Source: Rhynochetos jubatus
Taxonomy: Eukaryota > Chordata > Aves > Eurypygiformes > Rhynochetidae
Direction: 5' to 3'
Assembly: GCA_027574665.1 (NCBI GenBank)
Contig: CM050657.1
Span: forward strand, 18,711,700 to 18,775,699
DNA length: 64,000 nt
In this document: one piece after another, positions 37,639 to 51,400 of the stretch
Position numbering within the stretch: position 1 is the stretch's first letter
How the letters are laid out: each line of letters starts with the position of its first letter
Translations under genes and position numbers: made by a program
The notes under the pieces: generated by a model
What the model was told of the DNA's origin: nothing
The model's database searches: none
What the model saw: the letters and a program-made list of their open reading frames with translations, nothing else

Positions 37639-38286
37639 TTAGGAAAGAATTCCTCCTGCCCTTCCAGGTGGTTCCTCTCCCCCAAGCTTGGTGTAGCTTT
37701 CTGGCTTGTGGCAAGCACTGCTTGACCCCTGAGCTCTGGGCAAATTTTCCCTTCTGTGGTCCAGAGGCCTGAGGAGCATCTCCTCCCAGCCCTGCTCAGC
37801 ATCCCCCTGTTTTTTCTGTGCTGTAGGGTTCGCTCCTTGCTCACAGCCTTCACCCACAGCCCTCCTGTGCACCATCAGGATAACCCCTGCATCCCCCCTG
37901 CCTCCTCCTGTGTGTAGAGACTGCACAAACTGAACAAAGAAGCTATGAGGCCTAAATCCAGGAATCCTCAGATGCTTTGGCGGCCAAAATTTCTCAGTGA
38001 AGCATACACAGTGCATCCATAAATCTTGATCTAGGACCTGTAAGGAGTGATGCTCTTGTTTAAATCTATGCCCCTCAAACATCCCATCAATTTCAAGAGG
38101 ATGACTTAGGCATGTGAAGTAAAGCACATATATTTTGCGGGCTGTAGGTTTAGCTTTCATAGGAAGTGATAAAGGAGATTTACAGCATTGCTTTTTCACC
38201 TGGGTTTTTACCCCATTTGTCCAGCTGGGTAGAAAAATGACGAAAGTGAGCCAGTAACTACGATGAGTGTTTGAACAGGCTTTCAC
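37639..38286 (-). other. Longest open frame of the window, 215 codons, unverified
   Basis: The frame opens with GTG at 38286. The first ATG is at 38158-38160, which would give a protein of about 173 residues. The N-terminal half lies in ordinary AT-rich DNA and the C-terminal half in a GC-richer, purine-skewed patch (about 37640-37920), giving a Gly/Glu/Arg-rich tail. I see no signal peptide, membrane segment, zinc finger or retroelement motif. With an assumed GC content near 38 percent, the longest chance frame in 64 kb would be about 130 codons, so this one is longer than expected. It could be a gene fragment, a transposon-derived frame, an antisense artefact of biased composition, or chance. 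No promoter or polyadenylation signal is recognised. Confidence 0.2.
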
Positions 38287-38289
38287 TGA

Positions 38290-41200
38290 GCAGGAATATG
38301 AACAAGCTAAAAAATATTTGAAGTTCTCATATTTACAGAGAGTTTATCCTCCTTTCCTTTCCTTTCTTTTTAACATCCCAGCCAAGGGGGTTGTGTTCCC
38401 AAACAAAACAATGATCCTCTTAGACAAAGCATTGCAGAAATACCTAATGAAGAACAAACCCTGCCAAAATACCTTGCAACTTCATATGAGATGCAAATAA
38501 ATGCAGATATGCACCTTCTGCTCCTAGTTACACAAAAACAACCTGTTCAAAAGCCTGTATTTCCATGGAGTTGATTTTGCTTATTTTTACAAGAATAATT
38601 AATTAAGTAAAAATCTGGTTAAAATTCTCTAAGCGATGTTCATTTATCTACATTGCAGTCATCTTGTCTTCTAATTTACTAGTTAAGCTCTTTAATATAT
38701 ACTTTACAAAGTCTGAAATCCAGCGTAAGAGAATCGATTTTGGTATGAGAGAAGAGATTCAGCCGAGACATTTGTTAGGGTTTCGTTTTTTCAGAGTGAT
38801 TAAACACTTAGTGTAATCTGCCATCAAATTATTTTTGGAGTTTAAAACAATTTCTAATTCTGGTATGAATTTTGAAGCATACAGAGGATGTTATACAATC
38901 AATACATGATCATACTGGGTTTTTTCATGCTTCAAATCTTAGACGTAAGGGGGGGGGATGACAGAAAAAAGGTGGACTGAGATCTACTTTTTCACACCAA
39001 AAAATAGTGTGGCTTCAAAAATTGATTGGAAATAAATAAAAACTAGCCTTAGGTGCACATTTTATATTCCCAGAGATGATTTTGAAACATTACAAATTAT
39101 TGGAAACAGAGACTTTGCATCCAGCAAATTAAGTCAAAAAGCCCTCCAAGGCCAATACCACTTATGCTCTGCACAGTACTGCCAAAGATAAAGCATTCAT
39201 TAAGGCCACTTAATAAAGATAACACAAGCATGTGTAATAGCAAAAGAAGTTGGGTCATTGGGAAAGAAATGAAACAATGTATTTCCATTTCTTTAGCATA
39301 TGTGGTAAACTGCTTTTAGATATTGTTTTCACAACCTCTACAAATCAATATTATCCATTCAAAATGTATAGACTGTATAAATACACTCAAAAGACCAGGG
39401 AGAATGTATTATCTGAACTCAAATCCAAGGTCACATAATCTCAACTGAATGCAGCTGGAAAAATTCCAGTCCCTGTGAATGAAATGCTAATAAATTGCAT
39501 TGCAGAATGCACTGTGTAAAGAGAACGTTAACTTCTTTCTTCCTTAAACACAAATTGGATCCATTTTACACAAAATATATTCACTGAAGATTTAGCTCCA
39601 TTATGCAGCATCATGTCTAATATTCCATAAAGTATATTCTGAAAAGAACAATTTGTTTCCTAATATGCCTAATGGAATGTGATTTATGATTCTAAACACA
39701 AATTGGTCAGCATGCTCAAGATGCCTCTCTCTGCAAACAGTGAGAACTTGTTTTAAAAAGATTTTTCGCTTGAGCAGAAGCAAAAATTAGCTGAGTAAGT
39801 CCTCCTTGAGAAGTGCATAAAACCATGTATCCAGATGGCAGTGAACTTGACATCAAATGAATTTAAAATTTAAGGGGAAAATAACACATTTTATATGTCT
39901 AATAATTTATAAGGAAAAGGACATGGGTTTAAATTCCCCTTTTTGTGACAAACTGTAATTGTTCCTTTGACACAGTCGAGTTTAAATTTATAGTTGCAAT
40001 GAATATAGCATCAGAAAAATAGAGCTGAGTTAAGTATTTATAGAGCTACTAGAATTATCTATATTCTGCTTTAAAATTTTGGTGTATATACACATTAAAT
40101 TGTAACTTTATAACCTTCTCAGTAGTCCAGTGAGTAAGGTTTTAAGTTGTCATTCATAGCCTGATCTTTTTTTACTACTTCAATTCGTTCAAGTGCTGGA
40201 AATGGAAATGCTTGGCATTATTTACAACCAAAACTGACCTGCATTTATCAGTTGTTTTGAGATCTACATCTAAAAGCAGGACTTTTTGTCAATCGAACCT
40301 GATGATGTAGTATTTGGGGCAAAAAAAATACAAGCACATAAAGAACCACATTCCCAGGTATCAGGAAGAACAGATCGGGAAACTAGACTCTATGGACATT
40401 GTCCAAAATGCAGTGAAGCAAGTGGAAAGACTTTTCCCTGCTTAAGTGGTCTTTGGTTTAGGTTGTACCATACCTTCACACTGTGCTGATTTACCTTAGT
40501 AATGGCTTATCTAGGACTTAAGGGAGAGTCACTATAAAATCTACAGAAAAATCCAATTCTCAAGTGACCAGTACTTGAAATGAAAAACCTTTTATTGCCT
40601 ATCTGTTCTGATTTGTAAAATTATAGAATGATGACTTACAGCTGCATTGTGTTTACAATACTATTTCAACAAAAATTGCACAGAATTTGAAAGCCATGTT
40701 CTTTCTTTTTCAAATTTGTTCACATTTATCACTGTTGAAATATCAGATTACAAAATTCTAAGAAGTTAGTTGCAAGTGATGACAAAATCAAAAGTATTTT
40801 ACTAAAACTGTCAGAGTAATACCGGTTGATAAAAGCCAAAATTATTTTAAAACTACTGTAGAAGTTCTGAAATACTATCTTAATTTATATATTGAAGCTG
40901 TAACCAAAGTAAAGACTATTAGCCACTTTAAGTTACCAGTGCGTAATAATGAAGCATCCCCTTTCCTGACTTCCTGTTAAACACTAAAACAGTTACTCTG
41001 CCACAGCAGTACTGAATTCTGAACAGCATACACTGAAAACTAGAATGTCGAGAAATATCATCGAAACAAGTGTCAAAAGAATGATTTATAAAGCCACATT
41101 TGCACTAGCCTACAATGGTATATGTATTTCAATGGATCAGATTTCAACCAGAGTGTCAAAAATCAGTATTCTCTTTGAAATGGATGTATTTTGCCAACAT

Positions 41201-43861
41201 CAACCACAATGGATCAGGGAATCTTCTCTCCCCCTGCCCACCTGCCACCTCTACCCCCAGCCCCGGAAGTTCTTCAGTGCACAAAGTATGCAAAGTAACC
41301 AAAGCTGCAGTTCTCTTGGTATAAATAAGAGGTAGCTGCTCCCAGGGTATCAGTGCTGCTGTCAGTGAGGGTCTCTGGCTTCTGTATTAACTCTATCCAT
41401 TGTTTTTAAAAATAACCTGAGGCTTATGACCTCTAGGGAAAGCTAATCCGTTTAGTTCTTAGAATGTGTTTATTTATATCACAAAAATACATTGTAATAA
41501 CTTCAAATATAATGATTTCAGGCAACTGTTGTACTTTGGCAAGGCCCTTTATTTAGTATTTCTGCACATTTAGTCTGAAAAATACGTAATTGTGTGTTAG
41601 TCCTATGCTTTCTATGGGAAGTCGTGCTTGCTCTTGTACTGTTCAAACTTTTGATTAAAAATTCTTAATTTTTCTGCACCTTTAGAGACCACAGGCTTTC
41701 TGACCAAGCTGAGTTGATGCCACTGCAGGCTCAAACCCCCATTTCTTTAAAGAAGGCATCAGACTCAGACTGATAACGAACCTTGATTTTGTTACAAAAA
41801 TTCTACACCTATACACTATACCAAATTCTACTTTTATATTTCAAGTGACATGGCCACAATGCATTGACCAGTTCCTGTCAGGAGAGAATATGAGTACGCT
41901 GTTTCCAAACCATACTGCAAAACTCTGCAGCAAGACCTGAACTTAAATCTGTGCTGCTACAAGACCTGACTTAATGCTGACCGGTGCCAAAGAGCGTCTC
42001 AGAGCATTCGATTCCCAGCGGGTCCAGCCCCCTCAGTGAGACATTCACGACACACCAGAAAATGTCAAACACTTTCAGACTCAGGCATTTGCTCTGTATC
42101 CTCCTACGAGTCGATTATTTCATCATCATGACAACTTGTGAACTACTAATGCTCTGCAAACATTCTCCAAAGATTAAATCAAGGTCATTGTACTCATATC
42201 AGGTTTTATTCTAAACCACATCAGATGTCAAGGCACGTTGTACTAGGCACTCAGTTTAAACCACTCTGTCACTTGTCATTTATTTAATCTACTGACCCAA
42301 ACAAACTAATAGATTAGTGCAAGAAGCATCCTCAATACGTATCTGAAATACCAGATGTTTTTCTTCAAATATGATATGCACTTGTGAAATAAATTTTAAA
42401 GCATAATCACCACAATCTATAATAAAATCCTGATTAAAAAAAAAATGGGATCAAAATACAAACTACTTTCTTGTGATGAAAATGTAAAGGTCTTTCAACT
42501 ACCCCATCTTTGAACCTGTAATGTGTCCAGACTGATGGGAGCTATATTCTTCAACCTGATTTCTTTATATTAAACCTGGTATAACCAATGCAGTAATTAA
42601 AGTAAATGAAAGAAAAAAAGTATGATCAAAGCAGAAGGAATTTTGAGATGAAATGAAGAGCAACCAGCAGATCTTTAAGTGGAGGCAGAATCAAATAAGG
42701 TATAGCAAATAGCAGAAGTGAGTTTAATAACTTCCTGTCAAGCTGAATCCATAATGAAGGGAAGTTCAGCAAATGACCATTCAGCTACAAAGAATACATA
42801 CGTACATGTGAAAGAAACAGCTGGCTCATATGTATAGCTCTATCACTTACAAAACGCTTCATATACCTCTTCAGATACACAGAATTAATTTAAGCTCATA
42901 TTCTAATATATATTATACTATAGACATAATAATGGAAACACAGAATAGAGTGGAATAAATTTGCTTTCATTTAAACAGGCCAACAAATACAACAGCCAAA
43001 ACAAGGGCATTAGTGACCTTATATACAGAAAATTTCCCTGGTTCTACACATCCCATAGAAACAACTACTCACAGAAATACAACAAAGTGCAATTAACAGT
43101 GTGGTCTGGCCTCTGACTCTACTTAGGAATTTAGTGTAGATTATCACTTAGAAGAGTCCTGACAATATAAAAGCATTATATTAAACAAAGAAGTTTTGTC
43201 AAGTGTTTGCAAATTCTCTCACAAATTACTGCAAAATTATGAAGTGAATTCATGGTGATGGATACGTGTATGTAAAACCTTCTCTTGATTTTGGCATTTG
43301 GAGCATTCAGCAACTTATATTACAATTAACTTAATCAAAATGGCAGGCCAAAACTATTAATAACCCAAATTACATATTTTCAATTTCAAATTGCAATTAA
43401 CTTTGTATAACACCTACCGCATTCTGCCTCTAAGAAACAGAGCACGCAGCAGCTTGGCTTCAATTTGCTACAGTCAATAGCAATCACTTCAGGTAGGGAG
43501 CAAAGGGGGGGGCCTGCAAGGTAAAGGAATTTCTTCCCCCATAAACTTGCCTGCTGAAAAATGATATGAAGCAATGCAAAGCGGCCTCGTGTCATCGTGC
43601 AGCAGTGGTCAGTTTAAACGCTGGGAGAGGAGAGGTACACCTTTGCTGCCCCTGCTTATCGCAAAAGCGAAACCTCTCCCACAAGACATCTTGAGCCCCA
43701 AACCCTTGACTTGTTCAACCTCACTGATTAGGAAAAAGATAACAGAAATTATACTACTATGCTGTGTGTGAGCCATCTGAAGCCTTGGAGAATTTCAGGT
43801 TTAATCCAAATCAGCAATTCCTTGCAGCACTGAGCTCCTGTGAATGTCGGCTCATTCTTAC
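38290..43861. other. Gene-free unique sequence
   Basis: Nothing that can be called a gene is visible. Features are a G9 run at 38949-38957, a pyrimidine tract ending in CAG at 41258-41260, a TATAAATA word at 41320-41327, and a CpG-bearing stretch near 41980-42115. Open frames are below 100 codons. Confidence 0.45.
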
Positions 43862-43948
43862 CATTCCCAGTGTCAGAAGCATTACATTTACGACCAGGTT
43901 AGGATGAGATATGTGCATGTTGATTGAATTAGGCAGATTAGTTACCTC
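43862..43948 (-). other. Candidate 87-nt internal coding exon
   Basis: On the minus strand a long pyrimidine tract (complement of + 43957-43980) ends in CATCAG, with the acceptor AG at + 43949-43950. The donor reads ATG then GTAAGAATG, with its GT at + 43860-43861. Between them are 87 nt, exactly 29 codons, and only one frame is open. It begins EVTNLPNSINMHISHPNLVV. The length keeps phase, which fits a cassette exon. The two other frames meet stops at once. I do not recognise the peptide, and no neighbouring exon is seen. It lies about 330 bp from the conserved-looking block at 44.28 kb. It could be part of a gene running right to left, a non-coding transcript, or chance. Confidence 0.3.
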
Positions 43949-44279
43949 CTGATGACAAGAAGGAAAAAGAGAAGAAGGAGAGCTACCTTGTGCCACTGAG
44001 CTGGCTGGCATGTATCCAGATACACTGTGCTATCAGCAACCAGGAGTGTCATGTTGGATATCAGTAGTTAATAGTGAAAGAGCACAGGTCTGATGCAGAG
44101 TAATTCTAGGCAGGACACGTACTCATAGGAGCAGAAACTTTCATTTAGTAAAGCTCAGCATTAACGATGCATCTACAATTTGTGTGAAAACAACTCCAAA
44201 ACAACCTGAACAATAATGCGCACAACCACAAGCTGCAGAAAGATTTATGATCATACCAGGCTCTGCCTTATTTTATAGC

Positions 44280-45480
44280 TGCCATATGAGATTTTATTTC
44301 TGGAAAGAAGCGGCATTGATAAAGAGGTTTAATTGTCTGTCAGCATGCCTTATGCTGCAGTTACTTCATTTACTTCAAGCCTGAATCTCATTACTACTTC
44401 AATTCTCCAGGTTCCCCTGCATCTCGAGGTGGGTGCTTAATTAGAGCAGCCCTGGTAATGCAAGCAAATACAGCAGACTTTTGCTTTTTTCTCCCGCTGT
44501 CATCCTGACAAATCTAGTAGACTATCGATTTTCCATCCTCAAAGAGATCAGGCTCCACTTTTACCATTCAATCATGATATTAGCTGTCCATTAACTCCAA
44601 TTCCCTGGCCTGACAGCTTGTGGACACCTCCAAGGCTGTTCAATCAGCCAGTCAACACCCAGACAACAACACAATTACAAACCTCTTCTAGACTGTAGCC
44701 CAGGTCTTAACCTTCCACTTTCTCTCGCTTCCTGAGAAGTTTCTGTTCCTTTTTTTGTATTTCTTATTTGTCAACTTAATAATACTATTGCTTATTTAAT
44801 TACTGCACTTGAAAGGAAATGTATTTCTGATTGACAGGATGATTGTGTTATTCCCTGGCAAAATCATAACTTTTGAGTGAATTTATTCCTCCATCTCTGC
44901 TGCACCTGTAATGGCTTGAAACTAAGCAAGCTCTATAAACATTTGGTATTTGTCAGAGGAAATAAATTTGTCAAATCTCAGAGTTCTTCATTAACTTCAG
45001 CTGCACAATTTATCCTGCCATTTCAAAAAATCAGTCAGAAATGATTAGTCCACTAAAGAGATCACTCAGCATTTGGTGAAAAGAAAAGTGAGCATCTTAT
45101 GGTTTCCCTTTGCTTATGAAATGCCAGTCCATTTTACGAAACTACAAGAAACGGTCAAGATTTCTCTGACAACTGTTCTTCCCTCCAACATTATGGCAAT
45201 AAAATGTACATTTAGCTAAATTAACTCTACATTATTGATATAGCTGTTCTTTACGTACATTAAAGCCCCAAGCTTTCCCTTTTTTTTTTTTTTAAGCTGC
45301 TGACAATCACCAGCGCTTATCAGCCCACAGAATTTCTGCCAATTGCAAAACGAACACTCCAAGTATTTCACTCAGAGTTTTAATAGCTTGTAACCACTGT
45401 GGCATGAATGACCTCAGTTTGTTAAGCACAGCCATGCAATTTGGCACGAACACAAAGAAAACACTTGTAGCTTATGAGAC
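44280..45480. promoter_or_regulatory. Possible cluster of conserved non-coding elements
   Basis: About 1.2 kb of even, repeat-poor sequence is packed with words typical of vertebrate developmental enhancers. They include several TAAT/ATTA homeodomain cores (TTAATTAGAG near 44437), TGATTGACAG at 44829-44838, a TGACAG PBX/MEIS-type core near 44613, TTATGATC, CAATCA and AACAACAAC (FOX/SOX-like). Simple repeats are almost absent except T14 at 45280-45293. This texture is what I would expect of sequence conserved from bird to mammal, but that is an inference without alignment. If true, the window belongs to the regulatory desert or large introns of a developmental gene, whose identity cannot be read here. 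Confidence 0.35.
45280..45293. repeat. T14 homopolymer
   Basis: Fourteen T interrupt the otherwise complex 44-45 kb block, preceded by TTTCCC. Confidence 0.85.
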
Positions 45481-48400
45481 TATCCTTACATAGATGAAGT
45501 GAGTATGGAAAAGTTACTGCTCATGATAATCTGATCTATGGGAATGCACCTTAAATGCTTTTTTTTTTGTTATTTGTTTAGACCAATAAATGGACAAAAC
45601 CAGTCAGCTTTCCTTTGTTTTATCTCTAATCACAATGGAAGACACACATGATATACTGTAAAGCCTGTTATTTGTGAGATTTTATTAGAAATGGGGCATT
45701 TTGACATTCACTTAAATTCTGCCCACCACACTACCTTTGACTCAAATATTTTATAGCTGAAGTTCTAACAGGTACCTAATTCTGTATAATTCCACGTGTA
45801 TAATGATGCCTTTAATTAAGTGATGGTTACATTGCATGGCATTCTCCCTGCCACAGGGGATGCAGTCAGGCAACACTGACCACTTGGGATAATGTATGTA
45901 ATATTTAGGTTCTTTGGAGAGGGTATGTGCAGTGTGTCAAGGTGAATTATCATTTACCTTTAATGAACCAATAAATGGTTTTACATACATAATTTTCAAT
46001 ACATATTTTTAAATGAATGTTCCATTTTAAAAAATACTTTCATTTATTACTGCTAATACAGTTAATAAGAAATCTGAACAGTTTTTACAGTGCATATTCA
46101 ATTAACTAGCTCTGTAAACAGATTTTCTGCTCCAACCCAGAGTTCAGGGATGTACTAATGCCACTGGTTATATTACACATTATGCACCCTATGTTCAAAT
46201 ACTTACTAGGTCTTCCAGTCCGGAAAAATCAATATACCTCCAAAAGACATAGTTCATGTCCTTTATTAATTCCTCCCTAGGATTCTTCAAAACAGGACTC
46301 TTAAGCTAGCAAAGCATGTTTCTGTACTGCGATGTAGAAAAATACGAACTGGGAAGAATGATGCTGTCACAATAAACTCATTTGTATTCTAATAAGTTGA
46401 TTTTATCAAGGCATAGAATACTAAGTTACACACTACCTGAATCCTACGTTAAATATTGAACCAACTGAAAAATTACTTTCATCCCTAAACTGCACAGTAG
46501 GTCCACTGCAATAGTAGTTTAGCAGCTCCCTTAAACTCCCCTCAGAGTAGACTTAATGTAAGATAATCATGTGGTGGTACCATATAGTTGGCAAAATTAA
46601 AAGACTGTATGCAAAATGATGGAAATTAAACCTATTTACCCTCAAATTTTGTCATACCTTTTACACCTCACAGCCTAGCTGAGGGTAAACTGAAGCTTCT
46701 TAATTTTTATAGCATCTTCATCTACTCACATTCCCACAGATCTCCAAGACTGAGTTGTACATGGGTCTACAGGAGACATATTCTTAAATTAAAAGCCAGT
46801 GTGTGCTGATATTACTTATTTGATGTCCAATCCAGAACTTTATCCTAATTCACAGACATTATAGAAGGGTAGAACTTGTGTTAAATGAGATTTTCCCTCC
46901 ATAATGCAACCAGACAGAAAATGGGCATGATGCGTCACCTTTGATAACACTGCCTGTTTACTCCTGAGAAGAGTTTAGTCTTTAAAACCTTGCTATAATG
47001 TCCTTGGTGAATTATACAAAGTTTGTGTAGTATACTGAAGATATTTTATATCTAGTATACACTAGTATAATCTCTCCAGAATACTAACAACAAAAAGTCC
47101 TTATTTTAATATTTTCTATATAGATTCTTCTTCGTTCAAGATAGAGTTATAGTTTGAGAGGACTTAAACTTCCTAGGGAGTAACTGATGTTAAGCATTTT
47201 TCCATCAAGCATCTCTAACAACTCCTTCCACAGCTATAGGCTGAGCCTCTGACCTAAATGTCTAAGGTTAGCCAACCCAGCAGGCTCCATAATGGCTGAT
47301 TATTCCCTTTAGTGCAGCAAATTTGCCTGATTCACTGCATTTGATTCTTTGTTGCATGAAGGACATAGTTAACTGGTTCAGATAGCCTCCAAGTAGTGAT
47401 ACCCTGCTTCTGATGAAGGGCTGCAGAAGAGTTATGGTTGAGTTAATAAAGTGTCTCAGAAAGAAATTAAATTAAAATGTTAGTGATGAGACATGGAAGC
47501 AGGACAGAAGAAATTTTACATACAGAAATTAACTTCAACCAAGAAGCAGACTGAAGATGAACCTGTTTGGTCTGTTGTACCACTCCAAAACAAGCTTTTA
47601 TTTTAAGAATCAGTAGGCTCTCTGCCAGCACCAGATCCTCTCTCACAAGCCTGCCTGTGATAATCTTCCTTCTCTCCCTCTCCTCTTTAGTAGTTTCCTC
47701 CTTACTGATTCCCATTTTGATCTTCAGACATTTCTCCCCATTATTTCTTTGGCATCATGTGAATCATTCTTGCGGGAACCTGAAGTGGTCACTGTATCTC
47801 GGTACAATCAAGACAATCATAGCTGCTTGTTAAACACGGTGGGGTTTGACTGTAGCTGAGGCACTTCTAAGTGAATGTCTCAAGCAGAAACCAATTTAGG
47901 ACTTAGTTTTCCTTGTTGGCAATGGTGCAAAAGCTCAAAGTTTCAAGCAAGAAAGATTGAGGATTCCATGACAGCAAAGAGGTTGGAGCAAGGTGGAGAA
48001 AGCTGTGACTTTCTGCCTAAAGACTAAGATACTTAAATATATAAACAGAAAATAAAGGAAAAGATACCATCAATTCTGGTGTAACTGATGCCTTGTTTCC
48101 TCATTAACCTCTGACTGGATCGCTGAATATAAAGAGCCCAGACTTGCATCTTTTTCCCTAGGAGGATGTAGGTCAGGACCACAGAAAGGTTGTGTTGGCC
48201 AGTCGAAGAAAATCTGCTGATCAGATCTCTGACGAATCCTTTCTTAGTAACCTTGTAACTGTTAGATCCACTGGCATTATCTTTGCTCAGCCTTCAGTCA
48301 GAGGATGGTGCCACCAATGCACTGCTTTATCGGAGACTAATTAAACACGACCACATAAACACAACTTCATTGAAACTGCTGTGATGATCTACATACACAG

Positions 48401-51400
48401 GAATGGATTTTGTGAGAGATGTAATTTGAAGCAGTAATGATAGTAGCGTGCCAACAAATCTACTCAATATGCAACTCATTCAAATAATTTTTAAAGTCAC
48501 TGTTCTTTCGTTCATGTAAAAACAGCCTTTTTGTCCATTTATACAGGTTTTAGTATACTTTTATAATTAGCCTTCAGCCTGATTCAATAATCTTTATGTA
48601 GATTCAGTAGTACTGACTTAAGTAGACACAGAGTCAACAGGACTACACGGGTGCTTAAAGTCTACCAAAATGAACTAAGGTTAAAAAAACCCCAAACCTA
48701 AGCCCTGAGAGAAGGCTTCACTGAAAGAAGCAAATGTGTAATTAAAGTTACACTCTCATTCAGAGACTGAAAAATTAAAAGGAGGGACTGTTCTAAATAA
48801 TACATTCCATCTCTAAAAACTTTGCACAGTCCTTTTTCATCTGCTGACCTTACCATAGGGAAAATTGCTGTATCTCTTTTAATAAAAATTACATATCTCA
48901 TTTGCAGTCTTCCAATCTGTTTCATCTCAAAGCTTTTTAATCTATTCCCTGTAGGTGGAACTCCTTCTTTAGACCTTTAATTAGGTGGTGTTGCCTTGAC
49001 CACTGTAGTTTAGATTTAGTTTAGTATTCTAATTCTAAAACGGCCACTTGTGAATATGGGCTCCAATATTGACCCTAAAAATTTGTCTCAGAACTTGTTA
49101 GTGTTTTAAAGTGTTGGGGTTTTTTAACCTCGTTCCAGTTCATTGGAGCTTTTTTCCTAAGAAGGCCAATATAATCCTCCGACAAACCTTGGTATTGTCT
49201 CAGAATTTACCACTGTCTCTTCAGAACCACACTGAAACAGTTGGTTAACAGAAAGCACAGAGTTCACTTCCATCTTCTGCAATGTGCTTTTTCCCACACC
49301 TCAGTACACGTTTCTGAATTAGCATTGCTACAGGTTACAGTCATGACTTGTTAATGTGATTTATCTACTGAATATTTCATGTATTTTTGATACTATCAAT
49401 GATAAGATTTTAATGAATTGTTTACAGGCATTATCTCTAAGACCAGTGAATAATTTCATCCTTCTGTGAATGTGTTCAGAGTTAAAATAACAAACAAACC
49501 AAAAACCCATCAACAATTACATAGCAGGTACCTCCCAATAGGAAATATCTTCTGATTTCTGGTTTACTGCAGGGTGGAAACTTTGGTTCATATTTTGATT
49601 TGTTCCCTGACTTAGAGCACTGTTACTTCTTAGTGCACTCTGGTTTGAATTTTCATTTGTATGCAAATAAGTCTCTGATTTATGACACTAGTAAAGGTAC
49701 TACTCAACGACTCCTACTTTTCAAAATTGGTTTCAGGGTATGTAAAATTAGATAAGCAACAATTTTCTCTGAATCTGCATGCTGGCAAAATCCAGTAGAG
49801 TATTAAAGCATCACCCATTTTTTTTTTTTTTTCTAAAAAAATAGTTATTTTTCAATATGGAAATCATGTTTTCAAAAGACCTTCTTTTTTAAAAAAATAC
49901 AAAGAAATAGGTCTATACTTTAAAAAGCTTGACAAATGATTAGCTGCTTCTCTGGTATAATAGAAACCACCTAGACTCTTCATTCACACTCTGCTTCCAA
50001 GAGACTAAGGGATTTATAGTAATACTTGAAACTCACACCTGAGGTTTCCTGAAGTTCAGTCATTAGTAACAAAACCAGAACTGCAGACTAAAGGAATTAC
50101 ATGAAAAAAATAAGTAGGAATAATGGTATATCATTCTTCAATAACCACCACTAAAATATGACATTTCAAAATTATCTTTTCAACATAACCAATCCGAAGT
50201 TGGTTATATACATTTTTTAAATGTTAAAACAACCAGGACTACCTACAAAAGGCTACGTCTACTGAAGAAACTCGAGTTACTTTTTATCCTTATAAATCAC
50301 CACTTTCCATAACACCTCCTATACCTTTAGAAATTACTTGGAAAGCATGCTAACAATCACTGTTCCAATGTTCTTTTACAGTATTTGAGTTTGTACTGCA
50401 CCCATTACCTATCTATCACAATTAAGCTTTTGGCTGCTTACACATCAAATCCAAAGGAAAGGGAAATGAGTAAGGAAGAGTAAGGAGGGCAACACAACAG
50501 CATTTGCTAAGGAATTTTCTTTTATTGTTTTTCCATACTGGAAAGTGCTGGAAGGGTTCTCAGGCCTGCTGGTCCCACATACTCATTTAATTATAAATTA
50601 AAATAATCTTTTCATGGATATACATGGCATGATTCAGAGAACCCCATTTTATCTGTCACGTTAGCTCCAGATGAAGAAATGCTGTCATTAGTTAGATGAC
50701 TGCGCTTCAGATGAAATGAGTGGGCAATCACTAATTGTAGCTCAAGGCTGAATTTTCTCACGGCCACCCTGCTGTATGGGAGGTAGAAGATGGAAACTAC
50801 GTCACCATGAAAACTGTCACTGCTGTTCCAGTTCTAGTGATTCATGTGCCTGTGGAAGAGCCACAGAAAGGAGAGGTGGGAAAGAGAACCAGGAAAACAG
50901 CACCTCTGTCCAGCAGAAAATGGGAAAGGCAGGAGTGGAAGTCTGCCCATCTGAAGCTCTGTAGGTAGACATCTGTTTCTTTCATTGTTTCTACTAGCCG
51001 CACTTTTAACCACATGACTTAATAGACTGATACACTGCCCAGATGATGAAACTGAGTGATCTAATTATGCAGAACATTATGTTTTGAAATGAGCAATTTA
51101 TATTGGAAAGTGCAGACTGAAAATACTTTGATTTCAACACTCTTAAATACAAACCTGTCGTTTATTTTGTATATAGTGTTTCTTTTTATGACAAAGAGTT
51201 CTTGCACTTAATTTTTATTTTCTTCTTTTTTAGATTTCCCCAGGGCAACTGCCATTAATATGTTCCTCATGGGAAAACATATATTGGTAATAACACTGCA
51301 GACAAATTAGGTATATAATCTAGAATCACAGTCCAAAGTAATCAGATCAGTACTGAGTTCTAGGACAGAAAATGGTATGTTTTGGCTTCCGTAATGTTTC

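Noticed and set aside
51234-51286. 53-nt exon between a pyrimidine-rich acceptor and GTAATA
   Set aside because: The acceptor is good but the donor is weak and the length does not keep phase. Nothing else supports it.
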